Of a DNA stretch of 64,000 nt, positions 18,401 through 26,759 are shown one piece after another (the first letter of the stretch is position 1; each line of letters opens with the position of its first letter). Origin of the DNA: Sphingorhabdus sp. EL138 (GTDB lineage: Bacteria; Pseudomonadota; Alphaproteobacteria; Sphingomonadales; Sphingomonadaceae); the NCBI RefSeq assembly GCF_900258045.1, contig NZ_OGVD01000002.1, forward strand, positions 496,001-560,000, in the 5' to 3' direction. The notes under the pieces are model-generated. The model made no database searches. It worked only from the letters and a program-made list of their open reading frames with translations, and had not been told where the DNA came from. The translations under genes and the position numbers were made by a program.

Positions 18401-19222
18401 GAATTTACCGGGCGCGATCACAAGCATCTGGCGCTCCCGAAAGAGGACGAGAAAATCCGCTATCGTGATGTCGTGGCGCAGCCGCGCAAGATCATCTCTT
18501 CGCCGACATGGTCTGGCATAGAAAGCGAGAAGGTTTGCTATAATGCTGGCTATACCAATGTTCATGAGTTGATCCCGTGGCGGACATTGACCGGGCGGCA
18601 GCAACTCTATCAGGATCATTTGTGGATGCGCGCCTTTGGCGAAGGCTTTTGCGTCTATCGTCCGCCGATTGATACCAAAGCGGTGCAGCCGATGCTCGAA
18701 CGGGCGGAGGGGCAAAAACATGTCGTGCTCAACTTTATCACGCCGCACCAGAAATGGGGTATCCACTCGACCTATACCGACAATCTGTTGATGCTGACGC
18801 TATCGCGCGGGGGACCTATTGTCTGGATGTCGGAAGTGGATGCCGAAAAAGCCGGGTTAGTCGACAATGACTGGGTTGAAGCTTTTAACAGTAACGGTGC
18901 CCTATGTGCCCGTGTCGTTGTGTCACAGCGGATGAAAGAGGGAACCCTCTTCATGTATCACGCGCAGGAAAAAATCGTGAATGTGCCGGGATCCCAGATT
19001 ACAGGCCAGCGCGGCGGTATACATAACAGCGTGACCCGTGCCGTGCTGAAACCGACGCATATGATCGGTGGCTATGCACAGCAAAGTTACGGCTTCAACT
19101 ACTACGGCACGGTCGGTTCGAACCGCGATGAATTCGTAATCGTGCGCAAGATGACCGATGTTGATTGGCTGGATGGAGAAAAAGACCGGCTACCCCCTGA
19201 TACAATGGAGGCGGCGGAATGA
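15470..19222 (+). CDS. narG: Respiratory nitrate reductase alpha subunit
   Basis: 1250 residues from the ATG at 15470 (an open extension to 15347 overlaps narK and lacks a ribosome site). Catalytic molybdenum subunit of membrane-bound nitrate reductase, cytoplasmic face. Cluster ligands H50, C54, C58 (THGVNCTGSC) and C93 (RGCSRG) are all present, as is the molybdenum ligand D222 in YDWYCDLPPASP. The HGVN...C pattern is of NarG type (His-liganded FS0). There is no twin-arginine leader, which agrees with a cytoplasmic-facing enzyme. It overlaps narH by 4 bp. The length matches the family (about 1250). Confidence 0.97.
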   Translation: MSHLLDRLNFFSKTKAPYANGHGVTTSEDRRWEDGYRKRWQHDKIVRSTHGVNCTGSCSWKVYVKGGIVTWETQQTDYPRTRPDIPNHEPRGCSRGASYSWYIYSANRVKYPLIRSRLMRLWREARKTMEPVAAWASIVDDKAKRDSYTKIRGHGGFIRAKWDEVTEIIAAANAYTAKKYGPDRVIGFSPIPAMSMVSYAAGSRYMSLLGGTCMSFYDWYCDLPPASPMTWGEQTDVPESADWYNSGFLMLWGSNVPQTRTPDAHFYTEARYKGAKSVVVSPDYSEAAKFSDMWLHPKQGTDAALAMAMGHVILREYHLDRQAEYFEEYARKYSDMPMLVRLVEKDGHFIPERLLRASEFKDALGETENAEWKTVAHDELSGKIVVPNGTVGSRWSEKGKWNLEEKESGGKETKLKLTNILEDDHDTVVDVAFPYFGNRDHDYFKGTDHPDKLIRRIPAKRVELAEGDTLVASVYDLFMANYGLDRGLGGENIAKTFAENEPYTPVWAEEITGVPADNIITVAREFATNAEKTRGKSMVILGAGLNHWYHMDMNYRGIINLLVMCGCIGQSGGGWSHYVGQEKLRPQTGWQPLAFALDWARPPRHQNSTSFFYAHSDQWRYETLGVDEILSPTAPEGEMSGSLIDFNIRAERMGWLPSAPQLKTNPLEVAKAARAVGKEPKDYVVDGLKSGELELSCQDPDDPANWPRNLFVWRSNLLGSSGKGHEYMLKHLLGTEHGVQGKDLGEMGHEKPEDVKWHDDAPKGKLDLVVTLDFRMSTTCVYSDIVLPTATWYEKNDLNTSDMHPFIHPLSAAVDPVWESKSDWEIYKAIAKKFSEIAPEVLGEEEDVVMTPILHDTPGEIAQPMDVKDWTKGEVDPIPGKTMPQVTVVERDYPNLYKRFTALGPLMDKVGNGGKGIAWQTAHEVQHLRDLNGVVTEEGPTKGMAKIESDIDATEVILMLAPETNGEVAVKAWEALEEFTGRDHKHLALPKEDEKIRYRDVVAQPRKIISSPTWSGIESEKVCYNAGYTNVHELIPWRTLTGRQQLYQDHLWMRAFGEGFCVYRPPIDTKAVQPMLERAEGQKHVVLNFITPHQKWGIHSTYTDNLLMLTLSRGGPIVWMSEVDAEKAGLVDNDWVEAFNSNGALCARVVVSQRMKEGTLFMYHAQEKIVNVPGSQITGQRGGIHNSVTRAVLKPTHMIGGYAQQSYGFNYYGTVGSNRDEFVIVRKMTDVDWLDGEKDRLPPDTMEAAE

Positions 19223-20763
19223 AGGTACGTGCACAAATAGGCAAGGTCCTGAACCTTGATAAATGTATCGGCTGTCACACTTGCTCGGTCACCTGCAAGA
19301 ATGTTTGGACCAGCCGCGAAGGCATGGAATATGTCTGGTTCAATAATGTCGAGACCAAGCCCGGTATCGGCTATCCCAAGGACTGGGAAAACCAAAAACA
19401 GTGGAATGGCGGCTGGGAACGACAGCGCAACGGTCGGATACGCCCCAAAATGGGTGGTAAATGGCGGCTGCTGGCGAAGATTTTCGCCAATCCGGATATG
19501 CCGGAAATTGACGATTATTATGAGCCATTTACCTTCGATTACGAGCATCTGCAAAATGCGCCGGAGATGAAGGCGATGCCCACGGCGCGTCCGCGGTCGC
19601 TGGTGTCGGGAGAGCGGATGGAAAAAATCAACTGGGGACCAAATTGGGAAGAAATTCTTGGTGGGGAATTTTCCAAACGCTCTGAGGACTATAATTTCAA
19701 AGGCGTCGAGAAAGAGATTTACGGCGAATTTGAAAATACCTTTATGATGTATCTGCCGCGTCTGTGCGAGCATTGCCTCAACCCGACCTGCGTGGCGGCT
19801 TGCCCATCCGGTTCTATCTACAAGCGCGAGGAAGATGGCATTGTCCTCATAGATCAAGAGAAATGCCGCGGCTGGCGGATGTGTGTGTCGGGCTGTCCAT
19901 ACAAGAAAATCTATTATAACTGGAACAGCGGCAAGTCAGAAAAATGCACTTTCTGCTATCCCCGTATCGAGGTGGGCCAGCCGACGGTCTGTTCGGAAAC
20001 CTGTGTTGGTCGCATCCGTTATCTCGGTGTGATGCTCTATGATGCAGATCGCATTGAAGAAGCGGCATCGGCCGAAGACGAGCAAGATCTCTATCAGGCG
20101 CAGCTTGATATTTTTCTCGATCCCAATGATCCCGAAGTGATTGAACAGGCGCGTAAGGACGGTGTCCCGGAGGCATGGCTGGAATCCGCGCGCAAGTCGC
20201 CGGTCTATAAGATGGCGATGGAATGGAAGGTCGCTTTCCCGCTACACCCGGAATACCGTACTCTTCCAATGGTCTGGTATGTGCCGCCGCTCTCACCGAT
20301 CAACTCGGCGGCGGAAGCGGGCAAGATCGCGGTTAGTGATGATATGCCTGATGTCCGATCACTGCGTATCCCCTTGCGCTATCTCGCCAATCTCCTGACC
20401 GCTGGAGAGGAAGAACCGGTTGCACTATGTCTGGAACGGATGCTGGCGATGCGCAGCTATATGCGCGCCAAGACGATTGACGGCGTGATCGCAAGTGATG
20501 TTGCCGAGCGGGTTGGCATGACACCGGCACAGATCGATGAAATGTATCATGTCATGGCAATCGCCAATTACGAGGATCGTTTCGTCATTCCGACCAGCCA
20601 CCGGGAAGATGTCGAAGATGCCTTTGATGAGCGCGGGGCCTGCGGCTTCTCGTTCGGGAATGGCTGTTCCGGTGGTTCCACGGAGACAAATCTGTTCGGT
20701 ACGCCCAAGCGCAAGAAAATCCAGACGCCGTCCGATGTTTTTGCCGGAGGAGACACAAGATGA
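19219..20763 (+). CDS. narH: Respiratory nitrate reductase beta subunit
   Basis: 514 residues. Iron-sulfur subunit passing electrons from NarI to NarG. Cys groups: C16-x2-C19-x2-C22-x3-C26 (KCIGCHTCSVTCKN), CEHCLNPTCVAACPSG, CRGWRMCVSGCPY and CTFCYP with CSETCVGR. The Trp in CRGWRMC replaces a Cys and marks the site that holds a [3Fe-4S] rather than [4Fe-4S] cluster, as in characterised NarH. The start ATG overlaps the narG stop (ATGA), and narH overlaps narJ in the same way, so stoichiometric coupling is expected. Confidence 0.97.
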   Translation: MKVRAQIGKVLNLDKCIGCHTCSVTCKNVWTSREGMEYVWFNNVETKPGIGYPKDWENQKQWNGGWERQRNGRIRPKMGGKWRLLAKIFANPDMPEIDDYYEPFTFDYEHLQNAPEMKAMPTARPRSLVSGERMEKINWGPNWEEILGGEFSKRSEDYNFKGVEKEIYGEFENTFMMYLPRLCEHCLNPTCVAACPSGSIYKREEDGIVLIDQEKCRGWRMCVSGCPYKKIYYNWNSGKSEKCTFCYPRIEVGQPTVCSETCVGRIRYLGVMLYDADRIEEAASAEDEQDLYQAQLDIFLDPNDPEVIEQARKDGVPEAWLESARKSPVYKMAMEWKVAFPLHPEYRTLPMVWYVPPLSPINSAAEAGKIAVSDDMPDVRSLRIPLRYLANLLTAGEEEPVALCLERMLAMRSYMRAKTIDGVIASDVAERVGMTPAQIDEMYHVMAIANYEDRFVIPTSHREDVEDAFDERGACGFSFGNGCSGGSTETNLFGTPKRKKIQTPSDVFAGGDTR

Positions 20764-21476
20764 CCAAGACTTTCAAAATCCTCGCCGCACTGCTGACCTA
20801 TCCTACGGCTGAAATTCAGGAAGCGGTGCCCGATTTCCTGCCGCTGCTGAAGGAGGAGGCCCTTGTTCCTGCGGCCTTTATCAAGCGTTTGAAACCATTG
20901 ATTACCGAATATCAAGAACGTGATCTGCTCGACTTGCAGGAACGCTATGTGCTGCTGTTTGATCGCACGCGCTCGCTGTCGCTCCACCTGTTCGAGCATG
21001 TCCATGGTGAGAGCCGGGATCGCGGGCAGGCAATGGTCGATCTCAAAGCCATGTACGAAGAAAACGGGTTGATCATCGATTCCACCGAGCTTCCTGACTT
21101 TCTGCCACTATTCCTCGAATTTCTCTCGATCCTGCCTTGCGGAGAGGCGCTGCAAACACTGGGCGAGCCGGCTCATGTGATTGCTGCGATCGGGGAGAGG
21201 CTGGCCAAGCGGGATAGCAGCTATGCTGCCGTCTTGGGGGCGCTTGGCCAGTTAGCGGGACCGGCGGACGCCGAAGTCATGGAGGCTTTGCGCAAGGAGC
21301 CGGATGATGATCCGGAGGATCTGGACGCGCTCGACGAGGCATGGGAAGCAGAACAGGTAACATTCGGTCCGGGTTCTCCCGAAGAAGGCTGCCCCAAGGT
21401 CGCCAATATGCTCGATAATCTAAGGGCGGAAATGCCCGGCGATGCAAAGCAAGACGGAGGCGCGAACAATGGCTGA
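20760..21476 (+). CDS. narJ: Nitrate reductase delta subunit, molybdenum cofactor assembly chaperone
   Basis: 238 residues, all-helical, with the NarJ/TorD-family signature HLFEHVHGESRDRGQAMVDL near residues 77-97. NarJ binds the NarG N-terminus and is needed for cofactor insertion and membrane attachment; it is not part of the final enzyme. The C-terminal third is acidic (PDDDPEDLDALDEAWEAEQV), as usual in the family. It overlaps both neighbours (ATGA with narH, 8 bp with narI). Confidence 0.95.
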   Translation: MTKTFKILAALLTYPTAEIQEAVPDFLPLLKEEALVPAAFIKRLKPLITEYQERDLLDLQERYVLLFDRTRSLSLHLFEHVHGESRDRGQAMVDLKAMYEENGLIIDSTELPDFLPLFLEFLSILPCGEALQTLGEPAHVIAAIGERLAKRDSSYAAVLGALGQLAGPADAEVMEALRKEPDDDPEDLDALDEAWEAEQVTFGPGSPEEGCPKVANMLDNLRAEMPGDAKQDGGANNG

Positions 21477-22164
21477 ATTTTTGAACCATCTCGTTTTCGG
21501 CATCTATCCCTATATCGCGCTGGCGGTACTCGCGATTGGATCGATCATCCGCTATGATCGCGAACCCTATAGCTGGCGTTCCGGATCGAGCCAGCTCTTG
21601 CGACGCAAGCAATTGATGATTGGATCACTATCATTTCATCTTGGCGTGTTGGTGATTTTCTTTGGTCACTTGGGCGGCCTGCTTACACCAATTGCACTAT
21701 TCGATGCACTGGGTATCAGCCATGGTGCCAAGCAAGTAATGGCAATTGTTGTCGGCGGCGTTGCGGGCGTGTTGGCTTTTTTCGGTGCGAGCCTGCTTCT
21801 TCACCGCCGACTATTCGACGCCCGTATCAGGCGATCTTCCAGCTTCTCCGATATCATGATCCTGTTCCTGCTTTGGCTGCAACTGGTGCTCGGCATTGGA
21901 ACGATCTTCGTTTCGCTCGATCATCTGGATGGCCATGAAATGGTCAAGTTCATGAATTGGGCGCAAGGGATATTTACCTTCCAGGCAGATGCTTCATCCT
22001 ATGTTCTGGATGCCCATCCGATATTCAAGGCTCACTTGTTCTTGGGACTGACCATATTCCTTATCTTCCCCTTCACCCGGCTGGTGCACATGCTATCCGC
22101 CCCAGTGCGTTACATCTGGCGTTCCGGTTATCAAATTGTCCGTAGCAAAAAGGCGGCTCTGTAA
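21469..22164 (+). CDS. narI: Nitrate reductase gamma subunit, cytochrome b
   Basis: 231 residues from the ATG at 21469; five membrane helices. The four haem-b ligands are visible: H57 and H67 in SFHLGVLVIFFGHLGG, and H189 and H207 near the C-terminus (KAHLFLGLTIF and RLVHMLSAP), positions almost the same as H56, H66, H187 and H205 of E. coli NarI. It takes electrons from quinol at the periplasmic side. It overlaps narJ by 8 bp and the following parvulin gene by one base (TAATG). Confidence 0.96.
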   Translation: MAEFLNHLVFGIYPYIALAVLAIGSIIRYDREPYSWRSGSSQLLRRKQLMIGSLSFHLGVLVIFFGHLGGLLTPIALFDALGISHGAKQVMAIVVGGVAGVLAFFGASLLLHRRLFDARIRRSSSFSDIMILFLLWLQLVLGIGTIFVSLDHLDGHEMVKFMNWAQGIFTFQADASSYVLDAHPIFKAHLFLGLTIFLIFPFTRLVHMLSAPVRYIWRSGYQIVRSKKAAL

Positions 22165-22973
22165 TGGAAACAGCACAAGCCCCCATATTCTCCGTTAATG
22201 GAATGGAAATTACGCCCGAGGCAATCGCAGTGGAAGCGCAAAACCATCCATCGGACAATCCTGACGAGGCCTGGTCAGAGGCTGCGCGCGCGCTGGCAAT
22301 CAAAACCTTGCTGCTGGCAGAAGCTGACCGGCTGTCCATCGAAGCCTCCCTCATTGATGATGCGCAGGGCCGTACATTGGCTCCAGACGATGCTCGGATC
22401 GAAGCCCTGTTGGAACAGGAAGTGACGACGCCCGATGCCGATGAAGAAACCTGCCGGCGCTACTATGACCAGCATATCGATCAGTTCAGTAGCCCCGACC
22501 TGGTCGAAGCGTCGCATATTTTATTTGCAGCGCCAGAGGATGATAAAAAACGTTATGCCAAAGCGGAATTGAGCGCCATTGATACCATTTTAGAGCTAAG
22601 GGATCACCCTGAGCGTTTTGCGGCATTGGCGGAAACCCTCTCAGCCTGTCCCTCGGCAAAACAGGCTGGCAATCTGGGGCAGATTGGTCCTGGCCAGACG
22701 GTGGAAGAGTTTGAAACTTTCCTGTTCAACCTTGAACCAAACCAAATATGTCCGGTTCCCGTAAAGACCCGCTTTGGTGTTCACGTCATCAAAGCTGGAA
22801 GGAAAATTTCCGGAGAAACACTGCCATTCGAAGCCGTGCAAAGTAAGATCGCTGATTATCTTGAAGAATCCAGTTGGCGGCGCGCGGTGGCGCAATATCT
22901 TAAAATATTAATCGGCAATGCTGATATTTCCGGCTTGGACATAAAGGGCAGCAAAGGTCTGTTGGTACAATAG
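22164..22973 (+). CDS. Parvulin-type peptidyl-prolyl isomerase in the nar operon
   Basis: 269 residues. An N-terminal helical arm (about 1-100) is followed by a parvulin domain (about 108-215: EASHILFAAPEDD, then GNLGQIGPGQTVEEFETFLF and PVKTRFGVHVIKA). No signal peptide or membrane helix is visible, so it should act in the cytoplasm, unlike SurA or PrsA. Genes of this kind close several nar operons and are thought to help assemble the reductase; a NifM-like role is an analogy only. It starts within the narI stop, so cotranslation is certain. The operon ends here; the next gene is convergent with an 11-bp gap and no clear terminator. Confidence 0.88.
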   Translation: METAQAPIFSVNGMEITPEAIAVEAQNHPSDNPDEAWSEAARALAIKTLLLAEADRLSIEASLIDDAQGRTLAPDDARIEALLEQEVTTPDADEETCRRYYDQHIDQFSSPDLVEASHILFAAPEDDKKRYAKAELSAIDTILELRDHPERFAALAETLSACPSAKQAGNLGQIGPGQTVEEFETFLFNLEPNQICPVPVKTRFGVHVIKAGRKISGETLPFEAVQSKIADYLEESSWRRAVAQYLKILIGNADISGLDIKGSKGLLVQ

Positions 22974-22984
22974 TCAGGATCGGC

Positions 22985-23842
22985 TCAGTAGACGGGTGGA
23001 GGACTCCAGCCGGCCTTGCTGAGCTGATTCAAATTATCCGGAAGTATCGGATCATAGGGCGCATCATAGTTAAACGCGGCTTGCTCTTCGGTCCAGATAT
23101 TCACATGTTTGCCGCCGACAAACCGGATCAAAGAAACACTACCCCATCGTGATCCAAATGGTCCATGTGCGATATCGGGCGGTCGCCAAAAATAGGCACC
23201 AGGATGCATGGTCCCTTGCGGTCCGGTCAATGCTCCGGAGATGATATAGGCTTCTTCTACAACGGGGTGGATTTCCTGAGGACCCCATCCCCCTTGCGGT
23301 GAAGCTTGCGGTAGGATCAGGGATAGAAACGTGCGCTCTCCCGTTTCGGGATCGGTGCGCAAGTCTTTTCGCGAAATTCCCAGATGTTTCAGATTTGGGT
23401 CATTCAGGGTCATGTCCCAATCCATCTCTGCGACATCAAGATGCCGGATCGCCTTATCCGCTTTTTCGGCCTGTCCATCTCCTGGCTGAGCGATCAATGT
23501 CGGTTCCCTATTGTAAAATGCGAGCAATACACATCCATGCGGCGATCGCATTTCATGGCGGGTCCAGCCGGCCGGCAGATAAGCGTAACTGTCCGCCGGA
23601 TAGAAATGCTCATCCATTTCCAGCGTGCCTTCAAGAACATAAAACTCTTCGTCCGCCGCAATATATTCAGGCCCTTGGCGCGACCAGCCAGCGGGATAGC
23701 GCATCAGCGCCGAACAGGCGCCATCCTTGGGATCGCGGCTCAACAACTTATATTCCGCGTCGGCGCGCGCCAGCCCGCTACCAATGCGCTGCCATGGCAA
23801 GACCTGCGACTGGATAAATTCGATATGGCCGCGATCAAGCAT
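22985..23842 (-). CDS. Bicupin protein paired with acyl-CoA dehydrogenase
   Basis: 285 residues from the ATG at 23842 (an extension to 23896 has no start signal). Two cupin domains: the first about 45-125 ([35 protein letters not shown]), the second about 185-265 ([33 protein letters not shown]). His and Glu residues in both could bind metal. Bicupins of this type (DUF4437-like) include small-molecule dioxygenases and binding proteins; the substrate is unknown. The gene overlaps the stop of the acyl-CoA dehydrogenase by 8 bp, so the two proteins are made together and probably act on one pathway. A perfect FNR box lies upstream of the pair. Confidence 0.8.
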   Translation of the reverse strand: MLDRGHIEFIQSQVLPWQRIGSGLARADAEYKLLSRDPKDGACSALMRYPAGWSRQGPEYIAADEEFYVLEGTLEMDEHFYPADSYAYLPAGWTRHEMRSPHGCVLLAFYNREPTLIAQPGDGQAEKADKAIRHLDVAEMDWDMTLNDPNLKHLGISRKDLRTDPETGERTFLSLILPQASPQGGWGPQEIHPVVEEAYIISGALTGPQGTMHPGAYFWRPPDIAHGPFGSRWGSVSLIRFVGGKHVNIWTEEQAAFNYDAPYDPILPDNLNQLSKAGWSPPPVY

Positions 23843-25091
23843 GTTGTCGCCACTCCCGCATACGTTCCTGATGCTCCCGAAACTCCAGCCGCGCAATTGT
23901 TCTCAAATGTACTTCATCAGGCCCGTCAGCGATGCGCAGAGAGCGCATTCCGGCATAAACATGGGCCAATCCAAAGTCATCTGACAGCCCCCCGGCACCG
24001 TGCGCCTGGATTGCCATGTCGATGACTTTTAAAGCGGTTCGGGGAGCCGCCACCTTGATCATCGCGATTTCCCGTTTGGCCTCCTTGTTGCCGACTTTGT
24101 CCATCATGTCGGCCGCTTTCAGACAAAGCAGACGCGACATTTCTATATCCATTCGCGCTTCGCCAATATGCTGCTCCCAGATCGACTGATCAGCGAGACG
24201 CTTGCCAAAGGCGACACGGGACAATAGCCGGTCAGCCATCGCTTCGATTGCCCGTTCGGCGGCACCGATGGATCTCATGCAGTGATGGATACGACCTGGT
24301 CCTAGACGACCCTGCGCTATCTCAAATCCACGACCTTCACCCAATATCATATTGGAGGCCGGCACACGAACGTTGCGCATCACAATTTCTGCATGGCCAT
24401 GCGGCGCGTCATCATATCCGAGAACTGGCAGCATCCTTATGATTTCCAGTCCGGGTGCATCCATCGGAACCAGAATCTGTGACTGCTGGAGATGGCTGGA
24501 AGCCTCGGGATTAGTTTTTCCCATCACAATTGCCAGCTTGCAGCGAGGGTCTCCAGCGCCGGAAGACCACCATTTCCTGCCGTTGATGATATAACTGTCA
24601 CCATCCCTCACAATGGAGGTTTGGATATTGGAGGCATCAGAAGATGCAACATCGGGTTCGGTCATAAGAAAGGCTGAACGAATCTCACCATCGAGAAGCG
24701 GGCGAAGCCACTTTTCTTTCTGTTCCGGCGTCCCGTATCGATACAATACTTCCATATTGCCGGTGTCCGGTGCGGAACAGTTAAATGCCTCTGATGCAAA
24801 CATCACACGTCCCATTTCCTCCGCGCACAATGCATAATCCAGATTGCTCAACCCAGCGCCACGATAATTGTCCTCATCATGTTCGGACGGCGGCAAGAAC
24901 AGGTTCCAGAGACCATCGGAATAAGCTCTGGCTTTCAATTCTTCCAGAAAGCCCGGAATTTCCCACCGTTTGGGATTGTTATGATCGATATGATCGCGAT
25001 ATTCGGGTTCTTTTGGAAGGGCGTAGTCTGTGATAAATTCCCTTACGCGGTCACGCCAACGTAGCTGCTGTTCAGAATGGTTGAAATCCAT
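23835..25091 (-). CDS. Acyl-CoA dehydrogenase family flavoprotein
   Basis: 418 residues, standard three-domain acyl-CoA dehydrogenase: FAD-binding segment [15 protein letters not shown] near 145, [12 protein letters not shown] near 176, C-terminal helical domain with [18 protein letters not shown] near 390. The GPDEVH ending resembles ACAD10/11-like and FadE-type large-substrate members rather than short-chain enzymes. It oxidises an acyl-CoA to the enoyl-CoA and passes electrons to ETF; the chain is not predictable. First gene of a two-gene operon with the bicupin. The unit stands alone with no other beta-oxidation gene but has a perfect FNR box 110 bp upstream, which suggests use under low oxygen or NO. 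Confidence 0.9.
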   Translation of the reverse strand: MDFNHSEQQLRWRDRVREFITDYALPKEPEYRDHIDHNNPKRWEIPGFLEELKARAYSDGLWNLFLPPSEHDEDNYRGAGLSNLDYALCAEEMGRVMFASEAFNCSAPDTGNMEVLYRYGTPEQKEKWLRPLLDGEIRSAFLMTEPDVASSDASNIQTSIVRDGDSYIINGRKWWSSGAGDPRCKLAIVMGKTNPEASSHLQQSQILVPMDAPGLEIIRMLPVLGYDDAPHGHAEIVMRNVRVPASNMILGEGRGFEIAQGRLGPGRIHHCMRSIGAAERAIEAMADRLLSRVAFGKRLADQSIWEQHIGEARMDIEMSRLLCLKAADMMDKVGNKEAKREIAMIKVAAPRTALKVIDMAIQAHGAGGLSDDFGLAHVYAGMRSLRIADGPDEVHLRTIARLEFREHQERMREWRQHA

Positions 25092-25200
25092 CTCGCTTCT
25101 GCTCCCATTTTTCCGAGCAGAAAATCGCCAGCTGCGTGATCAATCGGCAGGCTATATTGCTGCGGTGAAAAACAGCATAGTCCATTTGCCGAATATATAT

Positions 25201-25214
25201 TTGATCCTGATCAA
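25201..25214. promoter_or_regulatory. FNR box upstream of the acyl-CoA dehydrogenase/bicupin operon
   Basis: TTGATCCTGATCAA, a perfect TTGAT-N4-ATCAA. Centred 117 bp upstream of the start at 25091 (minus strand); activation at -41.5 would start transcription near 25166. The remaining gap up to 25383 holds a small hairpin (TCCGCT...AGCGGA around 25307-25329) with GGGACAAAGC that resembles sequence near 7.96 kb. Confidence 0.75.
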
Positions 25215-25382
25215 AAGGTTCAAATTCGAAGCCGAACGATTGATGTATGGCCTTCCTATAAATGAAGTGACTTAGACCTTTGAACAAATCACAAAGCAAA
25301 CCTAATGTCCGCTATCGGGACAAAGCGGAAATAAGGACCGTTGCCGGAAGTTGAGGTCGTCATTGCGGCAAGGATCGGCTCG

Positions 25383-26120
25383 TTACGAACAATCCGCCAC
25401 AACGAGACAATAGCCGATATCCAGATATTCTTCCTGCAACAAATGACCATATTTTGCTTCCCAGACGCCGGAGGCCAGATCATCCTCCAGCCGTTTCATG
25501 GGCTCTGTCACGTCATCCAGTTTCGCGAAGGTCGATATGGCGGATCGAACAGCTTTATCGAGATAGGCCTGCGGTCGCCGCCAATAGGCACCCAGAAAAC
25601 CATCCGTGCAGTCATGGGGGACCGCGACAGTCTCTACAGTCATCTTGCCCAGAATCTTTTCAAAGGCACCAAGCTTCGGCATGATCGGCTGATCGAGAGC
25701 AATGATCTCCGGTATATAGTCCGCCAGCCAGAAGTAGTCGGATTCTGGATCGAAGGTCAGTATCGCCACCGGGCCTCTGGAAACACGGCGCATCTCGTGC
25801 AACCCGGCATCAAAATCCGTCCAGTGGTGCACCGTCAGGACAGCCATTGCTGCGTCAAACTGTTGGTCCTCAAAAGGGAGATCTTCGGCAACACCTTGAT
25901 ACGCCTTTGCCGCCTCCGGTGGGCGTTGGTGGATCATTTCGGCGGAAGGTTCCAGCGCAGTGACCACCCGGTCGGTCGGTTCATAAGACCCCGTCCCGGC
26001 CCCGACATTCAAAACCGATTGCGCTTTGCCCAGCGCATCATGGATGGTCTTGGCAATTCGGGGGTCCGGCTGACGACGCCGGGCATAGCCTTTGCCGATT
26101 TGATCATAGAGCGCTGTCAT
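25383..26120 (-). CDS. SAM-dependent methyltransferase, class I
   Basis: 245 residues. Motif I VLNVGAGTGSYEP (about residues 36-48), acidic motif II VTALEPS, motif post-I GVAEDLPFEDQQFDAAMAV, which together place it among UbiE/Methyltransf_11-type small-molecule methyltransferases. The substrate is unknown. It is a single gene with no operon partner: the GFA gene begins at 26561 and ends at 26160, leaving 40 bp between the two. An imperfect FNR-like sequence (TTGATATAAGTTAA, two mismatches) occurs before the start but is not convincing. Confidence 0.88.
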   Translation of the reverse strand: MTALYDQIGKGYARRRQPDPRIAKTIHDALGKAQSVLNVGAGTGSYEPTDRVVTALEPSAEMIHQRPPEAAKAYQGVAEDLPFEDQQFDAAMAVLTVHHWTDFDAGLHEMRRVSRGPVAILTFDPESDYFWLADYIPEIIALDQPIMPKLGAFEKILGKMTVETVAVPHDCTDGFLGAYWRRPQAYLDKAVRSAISTFAKLDDVTEPMKRLEDDLASGVWEAKYGHLLQEEYLDIGYCLVVADCS

Positions 26121-26159
26121 TGAAGCAGTTTAGGCAGGGTTTTGATATAAGTTAACATG

Positions 26160-26561
26160 CTAGCCCTGAAATTCCCTTTTATGTTGTTTGCCTTTGTCGC
26201 AAATTGTGTCCCAAGCGGCTTTCGAATCCACCCAAATATGATGGGAAACTTGCAAATTCTTTGCATCTTCCGACAGCAAGCCCACGGGAATAAACATATT
26301 CATTTCGTCATTGCTTCCGGGCAACGCTGACCCGCAATTCCGGCAGAACCAGCTTTCCCAGTCGGCATCCGGTTTTTTCCAGCTTGCAACCTTTTCCTGT
26401 CCGGAAGACCATCTGAACCGGTCTTTCGGAACAATGGAAACCGCAACACCGTTATTTCCCGACCATCTGCGGCAAATTGAGCAGTGGCAGACATAAATGT
26501 CCTTGAGGTCCATCGCGATTTCAAAAGATACCGCACCGCAATTGCAATGTCCTTTCAACAT
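26160..26561 (-). CDS. GFA/CENP-V-domain zinc protein
   Basis: 133 residues from the ATG at 26561 with AGGAG about 10 bases upstream; a GTG at 26570 is too close to that site. Zinc-binding Cys pairs are arranged as in the glutathione-dependent formaldehyde-activating family: HCNCGAVSF, VCHCSICRRWSG and FCRNCGSALPG. Members are small enzymes or binding proteins; true formaldehyde-glutathione activity has been shown for few, so the role is open. It is unlinked to the formaldehyde genes near 59-61 kb. Confidence 0.85.
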   Translation of the reverse strand: MLKGHCNCGAVSFEIAMDLKDIYVCHCSICRRWSGNNGVAVSIVPKDRFRWSSGQEKVASWKKPDADWESWFCRNCGSALPGSNDEMNMFIPVGLLSEDAKNLQVSHHIWVDSKAAWDTICDKGKQHKREFQG

Positions 26562-26627
26562 GACTGACACTCTCCTTCTACGAACGGTAAATTATCTATA
26601 CATATGCAGCTCAAATAGGACGTATAT

Positions 26628-26667
26628 AAATGCTATTGTTTTTCTACAAATGCTATTGTTTTTCCAC
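26628..26667. repeat. Tandem duplication of a 20-bp unit
   Basis: Two adjacent 20-bp copies starting AAATGCTATTG and ending TTTTTCTAC or TTTTTCCAC, with one mismatch. They lie in the 26562-26887 gap, 67-106 bp upstream of the GFA gene, and could alter promoter spacing or simply be a slippage product. Confidence 0.7.
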
Positions 26668-26759
26668 AGCGCGATCTGGCGGTATTTCGTACAGTGTTTC
26701 CAAATTACGATTTTGAACAAATCGTGCCGGAGAGTCGATTTCGTACAATGCAGATGATG

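Noticed and set aside
25341-26123. Plus-strand open frame of 260 codons opposite the methyltransferase
   Set aside because: The minus frame carries intact methyltransferase motifs; the plus frame has none and no ribosome site.
26142-26155. FNR-like sequence TTGATATAAGTTAA before the methyltransferase
   Set aside because: Two mismatches to TTGAT-N4-ATCAA in the second half-site; the other four sites are exact.
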